A stretch of DNA of 64,000 bases from Tetmemena sp. SeJ-2015 (Eukaryota; Ciliophora; Spirotrichea; Sporadotrichida; Oxytrichidae), in assembly GCA_027382625.1 (NCBI GenBank), contig JAJKFJ010022705.1:1-64000 (forward strand), given 5' to 3'. Position numbers and translations under genes: made by a program. The notes below the pieces were generated by a model. The model was not told the DNA's origin and made no database searches. It saw only the letters and a program-made list of their open reading frames with translations. This document shows, piece by piece, positions 1 to 12,155 of this stretch (positions within the stretch are counted from its first letter, which is position 1; each line of letters opens with the position of its first letter).

Positions 1-1265
1 GATTATTATAATAAAATGGCTTAGTGAAGTCTATAACGCGCTTCACTCGATTCACAGTTTTGTACGTTATGCCATTTCAACGATAGATGTTTGCTACATT
101 AGGGAGAATTTTAGATAAGGAAAATATCAGGGAAGATTTTCGCCGCACTCCAAACTGAAGTGCGCTTAGTGGCAAAAGAGTTTGAAGGATTATAGCTGAG
201 AATTTAATAAAAATGAGAATTAAGTTTGATAGTAAATTAAATAGAATAAATGAGAGGCAGTTGAAGTGTGTCCAATTTAAATAATAATTAGACCATTCTA
301 TTCAGCATAAAATTCTAAGAATATTTTATCTTTGCAACTTTTGTGTGGGGGGCGCTCAGTAAAGAGTTACAAGAGACACAAGTTTAGACTAAGATGATGA
401 TGAGGAGTACTTGAGTGGTATCACACTACTGATAGGTGCTAAGATGATGATTAAAGAAGAAGAAGCTCATATTAATTTATGATAAGCTAGCGAACAAGCT
501 GCAGATCAGAGGGTAAATTTGCGATTTCAACTGACTCGAAGTTGCAATTCTCCATTTATTATTTTACCTAATCACTGATTTTAATTAAAATTCCTACTAT
601 AGTCAAATAATTTATGTGCTGAAAGTGAGATGAGGAGCAGCTGGAACTCAGAAATTTCTCAAATGTAATATTATCCGTTCAGCCCCGATTTTCTCTACTG
701 GCTAGGAAGTCAGTTTTTCCAATAAGTAGCCGCTGTTTTAGTCTTTTTACTGAACTTTAGAGAAGTGGCTTCAAATCCATTTATTATATGCAGGTTGCAA
801 TCCATAAATTTCCCTACAATTGTGGGATTTAATAAAGTAAAATTACTTGCTTTTTTTTATTTTTCTAGCAATACTCAGCCGACAAGGAGCGCTTACAGTA
901 TCAAGTTTGACACAGATGGCAAGAGTTTCGTCTTTGTTCTTACAGTTTTTATAGAAGGAGACTGAAAGTTGTTGATAAATAGGGGCTGAATAGAAATATT
1001 CAAATGCGTTTTTATAGTGCGGTACAATTAATATTTTTAATGCAATGGAGTTGATGCTACGAACTAGGTTTTACCACTGACAAGGGTGACTACATCAGGC
1101 CCTAAGAGTCAAAATATATATATGAAATAGAATAGATATGCTTTGATGCGTATGATTATAATTATAAACTTAGAATTTATAATACACAAATCATTCTCTC
1201 TAATTATCATAGTTTGAGGTTCTGAATACTATATTCTATTTCTTTAAAAATAGGGCTTTATTGAT
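1..1265. other. Region without a supported gene
   Basis: Mixed composition. A stretch on the plus strand at about 345-480 is open in the ciliate code and reads as an acidic segment containing DDDEEYLSGITLLIGAK, so it may be an exon or a germline gene piece, but it has no start, no clear splice sites and no recognised relative. The rest shows no convincing coding sequence. The frame at 765-965 has no family resemblance and is probably chance. Confidence 0.4.
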
Positions 1266-1349
1266 GAAGCGTTAGAGTAGTCTCAAGGATGGCTAACGAG
1301 GTATAGAGATCTTTGCGGTGATGCTGATTCTATTACTTTAATTTTTAAA
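1266..1349 (+). pseudogene. Orphan fragment of the kinase-array C-terminal repeat
   Basis: Read with TAG as Gln, this gives EALEQSQGWLTRYRDLCGD followed by ADSITLIFK. It matches the C-terminal domain of the three downstream kinase-like genes (EQAEGWL at about 14870 in K3, EQAEGWLNRYRDLCGDSD at about 9382 in K2, EAEGWLKRFRNLSGDAD at about 5140 in K1). No kinase domain precedes it and the sequence becomes almost pure A/T right after it. It is best read as a decayed fourth array member or an isolated piece of one. Similarity is clear; its status is inference. Confidence 0.7.
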
Positions 1350-2436
1350 GAAAATGTTTTGAAATCTTTAAAAATTTTAAAAAATAAGGAAACAAAAAAT
1401 AAATTTTTAATAAATTTTTAAAATAAGTTTATTTTTTAAAAAAGAAATAAAAAATAATTTTTATATTTTTATAATTAAAAAATGGGGAAAAATTTTTTTA
1501 AAAATTTAAATTTAAAGTAAAATAAATTTAAAAAAAGAAATAAAAGGAAGCAAAATATTGTTTTTAAAATTTTAACTTTAAAAATTTTTAATTAATTTTT
1601 TTTTTTTTAAAATTAATTTTTAAAATTAAAAATTTAAAAAAATATTAAACCCCCACCATTTAAAAAAATTTTTTAATTTTTAAAATTAAACAAAAGAAGT
1701 TTAAAAAAAATTTAAACCCTTTGGATTTCTAAACTGGACTCCAGTCTTGTAAAAGCATTCAAAACTTAATCTCTAAGCGTATTGCAAGTAATCAATAATT
1801 TTAGGGACATTTTCTCTTGAAAAAGAACTTGAAAAATATTTGCCATGCCCCTTTAGTGGAAAGCATATTAAAGCTCATTAATTCACCAAAAAACATTTTT
1901 TTAAAAAAGTGGAATAGTAAAAATTCTTTTTTCTTGCTTAAATTTAAGTAAAGAAAAAAAGTCAAAAATTTAAAAATAAAGAGAAAAAAATTTTTTTATT
2001 AGTTTTTTAAAACCAAATATTCAGTTATTTATAAAGTTTTCAGATTTAATAGGCACTTATCCCCCTTTTGACATCAACGATACAAATGTAATTTTTTTAT
2101 TAATTTTTGAAATTAGGAAGAATTCCCTTTCATGGATTAATGCTAATTGATAAAATTGGAGACACCTCCTCACTCTAAGGATAAAACAGGATATTAACTT
2201 GAATTTTTGGAAAGGACAACAAAAATAGCAAAAGTCTATTTAAAATTAATGACTATCGGTTTCTCTCTGGACTTGTCTTTCCTGCAAAATTAAATTTAAA
2301 ATTGAGGAAAGATATCTTCAATTTATACTTTCACATTATAATCTTGCCTTTATAAAATAAATTGTATAGTTTCGAAATTCGAAAAATAAAAGTGATATTA
2401 AACTTAAAAGATATTATAGGTATTATAATTAAAATA
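1350..2436. other. Very AT-rich spacer
   Basis: Dominated by A and T runs at 1360-1720 and 1900-2010. No frame with coding character was seen on either strand. It separates the orphan fragment from the start of K1. Confidence 0.7.
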
Positions 2437-5400
2437 ATGGAAAGCCTTGCAAAATAAGATATTGAAGATAAAGCCTAGTGTAGGTTATCTGATGAGGAAG
2501 ATGACGAGTGTGAGGTGACAGGAAATGATATTCCAGCAACGGGAATGCAAGCCAAGATTAAACTAAAGCTATTTATATTATTGAAGATTGAGTATCAAAC
2601 AGAATAAGCAATTGGCTCAAATTCTTCCTCTGAATTCTAAAAAAGAGATTAAATAGCTGATGGAGGCAGTACAACGGAAGAAACCAGCACTATTTAATAT
2701 CTTTTCACTCTCGAGAGTATTCTTGAAAAGTATGAACTAGAGTTTGAAAATGAGAAGAGAAATTTAATTAAGGGATTGCTTTTGAAAGATCTCTAGAGTG
2801 AATTCTTACCTGAATTCTCCCCTTATGAATAAGGATAGTAGATACTTAGAGATAGATAATACTAGAATGAGATCATAATTTAGAAAGACTTTAAGATCAA
2901 GGAGGATTTGTAAAGTAATATTGAAGAGAGAAATTCTATAATTTCTGAACTTTAAAGCTTGAATGAGGGTGAGGATTTTGGAGAAAATGACATTCTTAAA
3001 AGGATAGATGAGACTGCAATTATTTATAAATTATAGTCAAGAAGGTTAACTATCGAGATTTGATTGTTTTTCAAGAATTTGCCTATCTATTTTTTCTATA
3101 ATGTAATTAAACTTAAACCAATTATTGATGTTACTTAAAATGTTTTTATTTTCTAGAATATAAGATATCTTCAAAATCATTCAAGAAACTACAAAGCTGT
3201 AATTGATGTAAACTAACTTGCTAAAGGAGGAGAAGCAGTGGTTTATAAATTAGATCATGTCAGTAGAGATGAAGTGGTGATAAAAAAGTCCCTCGCTAGA
3301 GAGAAAAGTGATGTAACTTTATGTTTATTTAATTTTCAAGTGATGGCAAAGAACTAGTAGAGCAGTATAATTTTTAAAATGCGATAAGAGAATCTCATCA
3401 ACTGAAGATGCTCCAATCAGAAGAATTCATTTGCAAAGTCACCGAGGAAATTATAGAACTAGATTAGAGCTCTCACCAGATAATAGATTATCTGGTAGTA
3501 GTGGAGAAAGCTAGATTCTCACTGAAGGACCTACTCTCAATCTGGAATAACGAGTCAAAGTAAAATAAGTACATAGAGTTCTATTCGCCTGAGAAATTGG
3601 CTTACTATTTTCTTCAAGCTATGCAGATTATTGCATTCTTGCACTAAAGAAATATTACTATGGTGATATGAAGCAGCACAATTTAGGTAAGTTGAAGTTA
3701 ATTTTTTAATCTACTGGTATTCAAAAACTAGCAAGTTAAGGTGGGAGATCTAGGCACTTCAATTAAGATGAATAATAAGGAAGCGATGAATAAAAGATAA
3801 GGAAAAATGCTATACACTTAAAGGCCTTACTAGAAACTTTTAGAAATCTTCTTTTATTAGTGACTTTGAAAAAGGGATTAAGTAATCAAGGGAAGAATTA
3901 ATTAACGCAGATATCTATAGTTTAGTAAGGACTTTTGAGGTGTGCATCGCTAAGGTGTAAAGTATTGATAGACTATATCTCAAATTTTAATTTTGTTTTC
4001 TTATCCTGACAAAACTAATTCCTAGATCTGCAAGTAGATATAGAAATAACTCTAAGATTCTAATGATCTCAAAAGTACAATCTTACTGTCTTAAGAACTG
4101 TTCCTCGAAAGCCCAAACTACTTTACTAACTTAATTTCACAGATGAAAAAAGAGGGCAAAGACGACTCTCTCTACCATATAATTAAGTTGTCAAAGTACA
4201 GAGGAATGATTACTGCTAAGCTAGATCCACTCATAAATGAGTTTAAAGCGCAAATAAGAACTGAAAAGAAACTTCAAGAAGTCAAATTTATTCAAGATTT
4301 AGATTAACTTAAAGACAGCTTCTAATTGCTTTTTATTTTAAGGTAACTCTTAAGATTTATTTCTATGTCAAGAGCCAAACATTTGAAGATATTTCTCATG
4401 ATAGAGACTTCAAGTTGATGATAGTTGATTTGATACCTTCTCTCTCACAGTATGAGCTTGCAAGTGGAGTATTTCTTTTTCAATCTGACAATTTCAAAGC
4501 AGTTTTCGATCCCATATTTAAAAATAAGTAAATTCTCTGTAGGTGGACTTCTGGACGAGAATATGATTTCCTCTTAGATGAATTTTGAAGAGAGAGTGAG
4601 GAATCTGAAGCCTGTAGCAGAAGATTTGATAATTTATCTGAAGTACCTGAGGCATTCTTAGAAGTAAATGATCACAAGATTCGATTAGTCATTGCAGATT
4701 GTGCTGAGCATTACTGAGTCTCGCTCAGAACAGCAGTAGAGACTAGTGAATCAACTTTTGCTTTAACTGATTGAGATCTCTACTAAAGTAGTGGACGAGA
4801 TCGTTCTCAAATAAAAACTAGCTCCTAATTTAGAGGAGTTCGAAGAACCCAAAAATCAACTTAGAGCTAAGTATGTCATAGATTATACTATTTATAATAA
4901 AAATGATGTACTTGAATGCATGTATAAAAATGATATAGAAAACATTAACCAGGTTTTCGAAGAAGCATAGATTAAGAATAGCTATTAAAGCAATCAAATA
5001 ACGAATCTATGATCTTCACGATTTGTATTTTAATGAAATTAATAGCTTTCTCCTGCATAAAAGGCATCTAGTTGCCTTTGAATATATAAAATACTTAAAA
5101 CTCTTAGGATAATTGGAAATTGCGCTTACAGAAGCAGAGGGGTGGCTTAAAAGATTTAGAAACCTAAGTGGAGATGCTGATTCAGTGACCTTATAGTTTT
5201 TTGGAGTTGTGGGAGAGCTTCTCATACTTAGAGCCTACGATTTACGAAGATTTGTGCCCAATAAATCATATGAGGAAGAAATAATTTAAGTTGTTATATG
5301 TATAAAAAACTTATTTAGATCCAAAAAAGATAGAGGAGCAAAGTAAACTGGCTTAAAAATGACTTTAAATCATATTTATTTAGCTGAAGAAATGAAAAAT

Positions 5401-6397
5401 AAACTTTAATTGATGGAGTCAAGAGGTCTCCTTTATTTATAAATTAATATTTAAGGTTAGAAAATGAGAATATATAACAACAAGGATATTATAAAATGGT
5501 TGGGATTTTAAAATTTAATAACAAGCTCGTAAGGTTTTTCTAGAAAATTTTATATAAGAAAATGAAAGATTTATCTGAGAAGTTGTTAGTAATTTGAATA
5601 AACTATTCAAACAAAGTAAAGATATTTTTTTCTGGTTAATTTAGTTTAAGAATTTATTTATAAAAATTCTCGAAATTAGACTTTCATGCTTACTGCAAGT
5701 ACATTTTACTTCTTGAGGACTTAAGCTAACTGAAATCAATGTCCCATTACTATAAATTCCTTCGGAAGTATTGATAATTTTTAGTTCTTAAAATATTTAT
5801 TAATCATTAAAGTAAACACATTCGAAAAGAAGACATTTAAGTTATGATTGATGTAGCAATTCTAAAGAGATGGAATGAAAAATAAATAATTCAGGTCCTC
5901 TCTAACCTTGCAAATTAACTCACATATTATATTTCTTTTAAAAAGAAGATTAATTAAATTTAGACTGTCGGAATGAGAGTGATTTTAAATACGAGAAAGA
6001 CAAGATTGAGAGGGCTTTGCTATTTAATGACTTCAGCAGCCTAGAAGCCTATGAGATTTTCTCCAGGTTCTTCAGTTCAATTAAATTCTCGCTAGATGAG
6101 AAGGGTATTTCAAGAAAGACCGCAAAATTAATTGCTTTTTAATCTATAATAATATTTTTAAACGGTTTAGCTCAAAATTTCAAGTAGAAACTTCAGAATT
6201 ATAAAGTAAAAGGAGAAGAATTTGGCGCTCTTTATGGAAATATCAAGTATTTGTTTCTAAGTGGCACTATAGAGCATCCTTCTCAAGAAATAGAAGACAA
6301 ACATAAATTAGAACTAGAGGAAGAAGAAAGGGCAAATATTTTAAATACAGATTAAAATGAAAATACTATTTCACCAATACCAAATCCTCCAGAGGAA
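2437..6397 (+). CDS. Kinase-like protein K1, IES-interrupted, frame joins K2
   Basis: Starts at ATG 2437 with an acidic N-terminal region (SDEEDDECE). A protein-kinase-like domain begins near 3200: LAKGGEAVVYKL resembles a glycine-rich loop and DEVVIKKS a beta-3 lysine strand. The catalytic loop is YGDMKQHN (about 3660) and the metal site is GDLG (about 3745), so the catalytic Asp and Lys are kept while the HR of HRD is replaced and Phe of DFG is Leu. The C-terminal part carries ALTEAEGWLKRFRNLSGDAD and, near 6040, LEAYEIFSRFFSSIKFS, both shared with K2 and K3. Four IESs and one GT..AG intron (3103-3156) are needed to read the front half. One base seems missing near 3650 (AATATTAC where the paralogues need AAT xxx TAC). 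No TGA separates its last segment from the first Met of K2. Kinase activity is inferred; substrate unknown. Confidence 0.7.
3050..3082 (+). other. IES in K1, pointer CTATC
   Basis: CTATC occurs at 3050-3054 and 3083-3087. The 33-bp insert holds the only in-frame TGA (3061) between the N-terminal region and the kinase domain. Length is a multiple of three, so support is removal of the stop rather than a frame change. Confidence 0.6.
3306..3337 (+). other. IES in K1, pointer AAGTGATG
   Basis: An 8-bp direct repeat at 3306-3313 and 3338-3345 bounds a 32-bp AT-rich insert. Removing it and one repeat joins AREKSD to GKELVEQ and restores the frame that aligns with K2 and K3. A splice at the internal GTAACT..CAAG would leave TGA in frame, so an intron does not fit. 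Confidence 0.85.
3680..3707 (+). other. IES in K1 catalytic loop, pointer AAT
   Basis: AAT at 3680-3682 and 3708-3710 bound 28 bp. Excision gives GDMKQHNLLVFKNQQVKVGD, matching GDMKPHNLLVFKDQLVKVGD in K2. The pointer is short, but the restored alignment is exact and no AG acceptor is present at the right place. Confidence 0.8.
3775..3796 (+). other. IES in K1, pointer ATAAGGAA
   Basis: An 8-bp repeat at 3775-3782 and 3797-3804 bounds a 22-bp insert with no splice signals. Removal yields KMNNKEKCYTLKGLTR, which aligns with KLNKEISEYEKCYLIKGLTR of K2; without it the frame is wrong. Confidence 0.9.
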
Positions 6398-9300
6398 ATG
6401 AAAGCTTATGAGATTTCTAATGGAGAGGAAGGTGATGATGACATATAATTTTTTTAATTATATTTGGATATGACGAGGATGAGGAATGTGAAGAAACTTA
6501 AGCTTAGCAAGTTTAATAGAAAGATTACAAACCAGAATATCATTAATTTAAAACTCAAATTTGATATTTTGCTATCAAACTGAAGTTAAATCCGCACAAG
6601 ACTCAAAGTAATCAACAGAGGTGTCTTAAATTAAGATTGAAACTCCTGAGTTGACAAATTAGAATAATGATGGTCCTCCAGAGTAGGAAGCATCTTTAAA
6701 ATTCTTGACTAATGGAGGGATAGTTCTAATGAATCAGCTTCACTAATATCGAGAGGATTTCAGTGAGTTAACAGCATCAGTGCTTTTAAAAAGACTTTTG
6801 GAAAATCAAGTTATTATCTAACGAGATAGTGACTCAGTAGAATAAAGCGATTAATTAATTGATGATAGATTTGGGGAAGACTTTATGATGAGATATCTCA
6901 AAATGCATTCTATCAATTATAAAACGCCAATAGCAATTAGTGAACTTGCATAAGGCGGTGAGGCCATAGTTTATTAGCTCGATCACGTTGGCAAGGAAGA
7001 AGTCGTAATTAAAAAAGCTCGATTCAATCAAAATGGATCAGAAAGTGCTAGTCAAATTTCCAATAAGGACAACTTCGTAAATATATTATAGGAATCTCAA
7101 TAGTTGAAGCTACTTCAGTCAGATAAGTATATTTGCAAGATTAATGAAGAGATCATAGAGGTAGAATAAAAAGCTAATCTTATAAAAGACTATTTAGTGA
7201 TTGTAGAGAAAGCCAGATTTTCACTAAAAGATCTTCTCTCGATTTGGAATTCAGAGGTTAAGTCGAACCGTTATATCGAATTTTACTCGCCTGAAAAGTT
7301 ATCCTACTACTTTCTGTAAGCAATGGAGTTGATCGCCTTTTTGCATCAGAGAAATGTCTACTATGGAGATATGAAGCCCCATAACTTGCTAGTTTTTAAA
7401 GACCAGCTAGTGAAAGTAGGAGACTTTGGTACTTCTATAAAATTAAATAAGGAAATCAGCGAGTATGAAAAGTGTTATCTCATTAAAGGACTTACAAGAG
7501 CCTATTGCAAAGATGAATTTTATCAAAACTACTTGAATTAAATCTATCAGTCTAAATGGCAACTCTTCTAAGCTGACTCATTCAGTCTTTTATAAACTTT
7601 TACAGTATGCATTTAAAAAACGAAACAGCTATAAAGCAAACTTCCAAACAATAGGAACATTCTCTTGGTAGATTTTATAATGACTGAACTAAGTAAAATG
7701 GATTATATAGAGAGGGTTATCATCAAGACAAGAAAATTAATGAGAGAGACACCAGGCTTTGTTGAGAATCTTATTTCTCAAATGAAAGGAGAGAATAAAA
7801 TTGACTCCATAGAGCACTTAATGGAACTATCTCCCTATCATTTATAGTTCTCCTACTTGTTTGAACCAATCAAAGCATAATTCATAGATAAGATCAGAAA
7901 GGAGTAGAAATTAATTAAGAAGATCAATATTGATGGGATTGATTGTCTTTAACTTACATCTGCTGATGATGATGACTAAATATCCTCTTTTGACTTAGAA
8001 GAGTAAAGAACTTTACTGAGCTAAGATTGGACATTTTAGCAGTTAGTTTTAGACTTTATTCCTTCTTTATCTAGATATCGACTACAAAACGATGAGAAAA
8101 TATATGAAAGCACAAATTTCATCAAGACATTCAAACTTTATTATATTAACCTATCTTCCATGGAGAAAATGGCATGCTTGATCAGATATTATTCACACCT
8201 GACTAAGATGATTGTTTAGTATTTTTTTCTCATTGAAATGAATAAACTATAGACATATCAAGCTTAGCGATACCCCTAGAAAGATTTATTGAATTCACTG
8301 CCTTAACTTAGAAATAGAAAATAATAGATATGAAGTTAAGAGCCTCTTGGGTAAGAGACCTAGACGAATAGGAATAGATCAATTTATGCTCCTAACAAAT
8401 TCGTAAATTATTTTTTAAATTATGATTCAACTCAATTACGGATTTTATAAAAATTCAGATAATGCACCAAGGCATTCCTTACTCAAGGCCTTCGGAATAA
8501 ATTGTGATGTCTGCACTTACAAATCCTAAAGAAGACGCTGATAAATATAGATATCTAGTCATGTCTAGATATAATTTTTTATTTCATATTTTTAATAACT
8601 TAATTACTCTCGAAAATTACCAATTTAAACATAAAATTATGAATTTATTCTTAGATATTGCGCTAATACCTTAACAATAAGCTAGGCCAGTGAAAAAGAA
8701 TAGGTGTTTGAAAATACTCGTATTATTCTTAAAATGGATAAATTTAAATTATATTTTCTGGCTATTAAACATTATTCTACGAGTAAGCTGAGTATCTTAA
8801 ATAATTGAATGAGTTTTTGCGGATATATTTTTCAAGAGAAATTCTTTTTAATTAATTTATTGATCTCTTTTTCTATTTTATTGAACACCTCAATTTTTCT
8901 TTAGCATCTATTAATTAAATAAGTTGAAGTTTCTATCAAAAGATTTTAAGAGTATTTAAATGTCTTGTTGGTAGGAAAATGCGTATAAAAATGATAAAAA
9001 GTGATAATCTCTGATGATTATTTTATATTTTTACTCAACCCTGGCGAAGTTATTCATAATGAATAAATTTGAGATAAGTCATTCTTCAAACAATTGAATT
9101 AAGATTTACAATATCTTAACTTTTATATTTAACGAACAATAAATGTGAGCGATTTCAGGATAAATTTATTATTCAATTAATTATGCAATTATTTAAAACA
9201 GAATTTTAATATTGTTATTTGCATTTTCAATAGGGACTCTTTCAAAAGAATTCTTCTTTGCTTTATTTTACTTTTTGAAGAAATAACTTCTTCATGGACT

Positions 9301-10820
9301 ATAAATTCGAGTTGGCTTTGTGTTTCATAGAACATCTGAAGAACATAAATTAGTTTGAACTTGCAACTGAATAAGCTGAAGGCTGGCTAAACAGGTACAG
9401 AGATTTATGTGGAGACTCTGATCCCACAACGCTTTTGTTTTTCGGAATAGTTGGAGAACTCTATTCCTTAAGAGCTTCAACCTCTTATTATAAATCTAAT
9501 TAGCAAATATTTTTATTAACCTTAGAAATAGAATAACAGAGCAATGATCCTTTAATTTGTGAAGAAATAATTAAACTTAAAGAACTGGGACTTCAGTACC
9601 TTCTTAAATCTGCTATGCGAGATCGAGAAAGTTATTGCAAGGCCATAATTATTCACCGCATTTTAATAGCAAATTAAATCAAACTAAAATAAATTAATTC
9701 GAAAAGAATTTTGCAATTTAATTGCTAAGTTCACATTGAAATGCAAGTTATTTTTTAATTGTTGAAAGTCTGTATAAATTAGAGTAACTCAAATTAAAAA
9801 TGGTGTTTTTAATTAACTGAAATCTAAGAAATCCTATTTTGTCACTAAATGAGAAAATAAAATATAAAAATAATTTATTCATCATACCATATAAATAATC
9901 GACTTTTGTTAATTTTGGGCAATAAATTAGACAGATAAAATCTTCATACCCAAATTGAAAAATTACTTCCATGCCCTTTCGGAGGAAAATATATATATTT
10001 AAATATGAGGAGCTCAATTCTCATTTATATTTCACTAATTTGATGCCTTATTTTTAAAATTAGCTTATAAGATCTATCTTAAGGCTTTAATAAATTCAAA
10101 TTTAATTCTATTTTTGTATTTTAAAGATATTTCAATTATAAGTTATTTAAAAATAATTTTTCTTCTATTTATAAGATTCTACTTCAATTTGATTTTTGTG
10201 GCTGAAATTCACTAATAATTTGTATAAAATTCAAATATTTACATTGGACATATTTTGTGATGGGGTTATTTGTAAAATTTAAGTCAAAAATGTAATTCAT
10301 GAATTTTATGAGGAAAAAAATAATTAACCTAGCTTATATAAAAAGGGGAGGTCAATGAATTTATCTCCTTTAAGTGCATCATAAATTAAATATCTAGACG
10401 CATAAGGCTTAACTTCTATGATTGAGATAGGTATACTTAAAAAGTGGGATGCTTAAAACGCTAAATTCGGCTTATAGACTGTCACAATAATCGATCATAA
10501 TAAAATTCAAGAGTTCCCTAACTCTAAAGCTCATTAAAAGGTCATTATGGCATTAGTGTTTAACGATTTAAATAACAATGAAGCACTCAATATATTTCGT
10601 GATTATAGTTACAAAATTATTAAATGAAGCTTTTGAAATCTTCGCGAGATTTGTCAGATCAATGAAGTTCAATAAAAACAACCCACCTACTACTTTAGAA
10701 TTTAAAGAAGCGAAGCAGTTCTCAAGAGAGTAGACAGATAAATACAACTATAATAAAACTAAAGCAATCAAGTTGGGCTAATTCTATATCAAGATCATTT
10801 AGTTATCTTACATTGATTGA
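6398..10820 (+). CDS. Kinase-like protein K2 with helical C-terminal domain
   Basis: Begins at Met 6398 or is the second half of a K1-K2 fusion. The N terminus is acidic (EEGDDDEDEECEE after IES removal). The kinase-like domain runs from about 6930: LAQGGEAIVYQLDHVG (loop), EEVVIKKA (Lys), FLHQRNVYYGDMKPHNLL (catalytic loop with YGD in place of HRD) and VGDFGTSIKL (intact DFG). The domain is unbroken from 6950 to 7850, the best copy in the array. A long helical region follows; near 9360-9470 it holds EQAEGWLNRYRDLCGDSD and near 10640 FEIFARFVRSMKF, ending at TGA 10818. The frame changes near 8331 and in 8800-9240, which were not fully modelled. A role in phosphorylation is inferred from motifs only. 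Confidence 0.72.
6438..6469 (+). other. IES at the K1/K2 junction, pointer ATGAC
   Basis: ATGAC at 6438-6442 and 6470-6474 bounds 32 bp of A/T-rich DNA. Removal joins SNGEEGDDD to EDEECEETQAQ and links the K1 C-terminal frame with the K2 N-terminal frame, giving an acidic start like that of K1. Confidence 0.82.
6555..6574 (+). other. IES in K2, pointer TCAAA
   Basis: TCAAA at 6555-6559 and 6575-6579 bounds 20 bp containing an in-frame TGA. Removal joins HQFKTQ to TEVKSAQDSKQS and puts the N-terminal region in frame with the kinase domain. Confidence 0.82.
8397..8450 (+). other. Probable IES in K2, pointer AAATTC
   Basis: AAATTC at 8397-8402 and 8451-8456, in the same codon phase, bounds 54 bp that contain the only TGA (8423) in this part of the frame. 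Excision joins LCSQQI to QIMHQGIPYSRP. There is no paralogue alignment here, so support is weaker. Confidence 0.55.
10577..10622 (+). other. IES in K2, pointer AATGAAGC
   Basis: An 8-bp repeat at 10577-10584 and 10623-10630 bounds a 46-bp insert. Excision joins LVFNDLNN to NEAFEIFARFVRS, matching LTFNDLMTHECFEIFSRFIQS in K3 and LLFNDFSSLEAYEIFSRFF in K1. No GT..AG pair fits this join. Confidence 0.92.
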
Positions 10821-12155
10821 TTTAATTGAATCCTACTTATTCAAAAATTATTTAAATCGTCTTCTAACAAGAATTTAGAATTCACAATTTAACACAACGT
10901 TATATTTCGCTTAAATCTATACTAAAATTTATGATAAAGTATATATCTACATATACAAAATAGTTTAGTTTCTATTCGGGGTTCTATATATATTTAATTA
11001 TTAAATATATATTTGCCTAATACCTATCCTATACAAATTCAGAAAAAGTTTTCCGAGCGTAAATAGAATAATAATAAATTTTTTTACTCTTCTATTTTAT
11101 GAATTACAATCTATCGAATCTCAAAGAAAAACTAATTGAATTTAAATTTTTAGAATATTTCCACAATTATTCATTTAGTTAACATTATTTTTACCTCTAA
11201 AGTATTTGGAGATTTAAAGTATAAAACTCGTTTAAAAGAGCAGATAAAATATTTTTAAAAAAATTCCAATAGTAAAAGTAAATAGAATGCAAGCTGATTT
11301 AATGCTTTTTAGTTGCCTAATTTAAGTATAATAAGTTTTTTAAATAAAATAAAATATATTATCTAATTTATAAACCTCCTTTTTAATTTTAAAATAAAAT
11401 TAATGGTAGGTATAATTTGAAACGGCTTAAAAGAATTTAAATAAATATTAGGATCATAAGATTATAGAATTATATTTTTATGGGAAATTCACTCTCAAAT
11501 TGCAGAAGGAAAAAGAAAGTTTAAATATCAAACTAAGACTCTAAATATATTTTTTATGAATTTACATTTAAAGAGGAAAATAAAGGAAATTAATTTTTTA
11601 GGAAATATAATTTTTAATTATGAAATTAATTGTGATGAAATTTATTAAATATATTTATAAATGACAAAAAAATTATATCATCATATTTTCTCCTTTATAT
11701 TATCAATAAATAATAAAAATAAATTATCGCTCTCCTCATGACTTGAATGAAAGCAATCGTAAAATAATAGGTTCTTCCGTTTAACCTGACGAGGAAAATC
11801 AAGTGCATCCAAATAGCAATAATCTAATTCTAAATATAATATTCTATTTCAATTTTAAGTCTATATTGCAGCAAATATAAATTCATAAATCATATTAATT
11901 TATTCATTCAATTGATATTTTAAAATTATCAGGCTATCTTCAAAATGATTAACCTCTATCATTTCTTGAATTTAAGAGGTATAATAATTTTGTTAATCGG
12001 GAAAAGGAAATAACTAACTAAAGAAAAATATTGACACCTAAGGTTTCAATGATAAAGCTTCTTCCCTTACAAATGCAATAAATTTGGAAGAGAAAACTTC
12101 ATAAAAGCAATTTACTCATCAAGAAAGTAAAGAACCTATAAAAATTAGTTAAAAT
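10821..12155. other. AT-rich intergenic DNA
   Basis: Low GC throughout with many A/T runs. No frame with coding character and no recognised element was seen. It separates K2 from K3. Confidence 0.7.

Noticed and set aside
3306..3340. Reading the K1 insert as a GT..AG intron (GTAACT..CAAG)
   Set aside because: That splice leaves TGA as the next codon; only removal between the AAGTGATG repeats gives the aligned protein.
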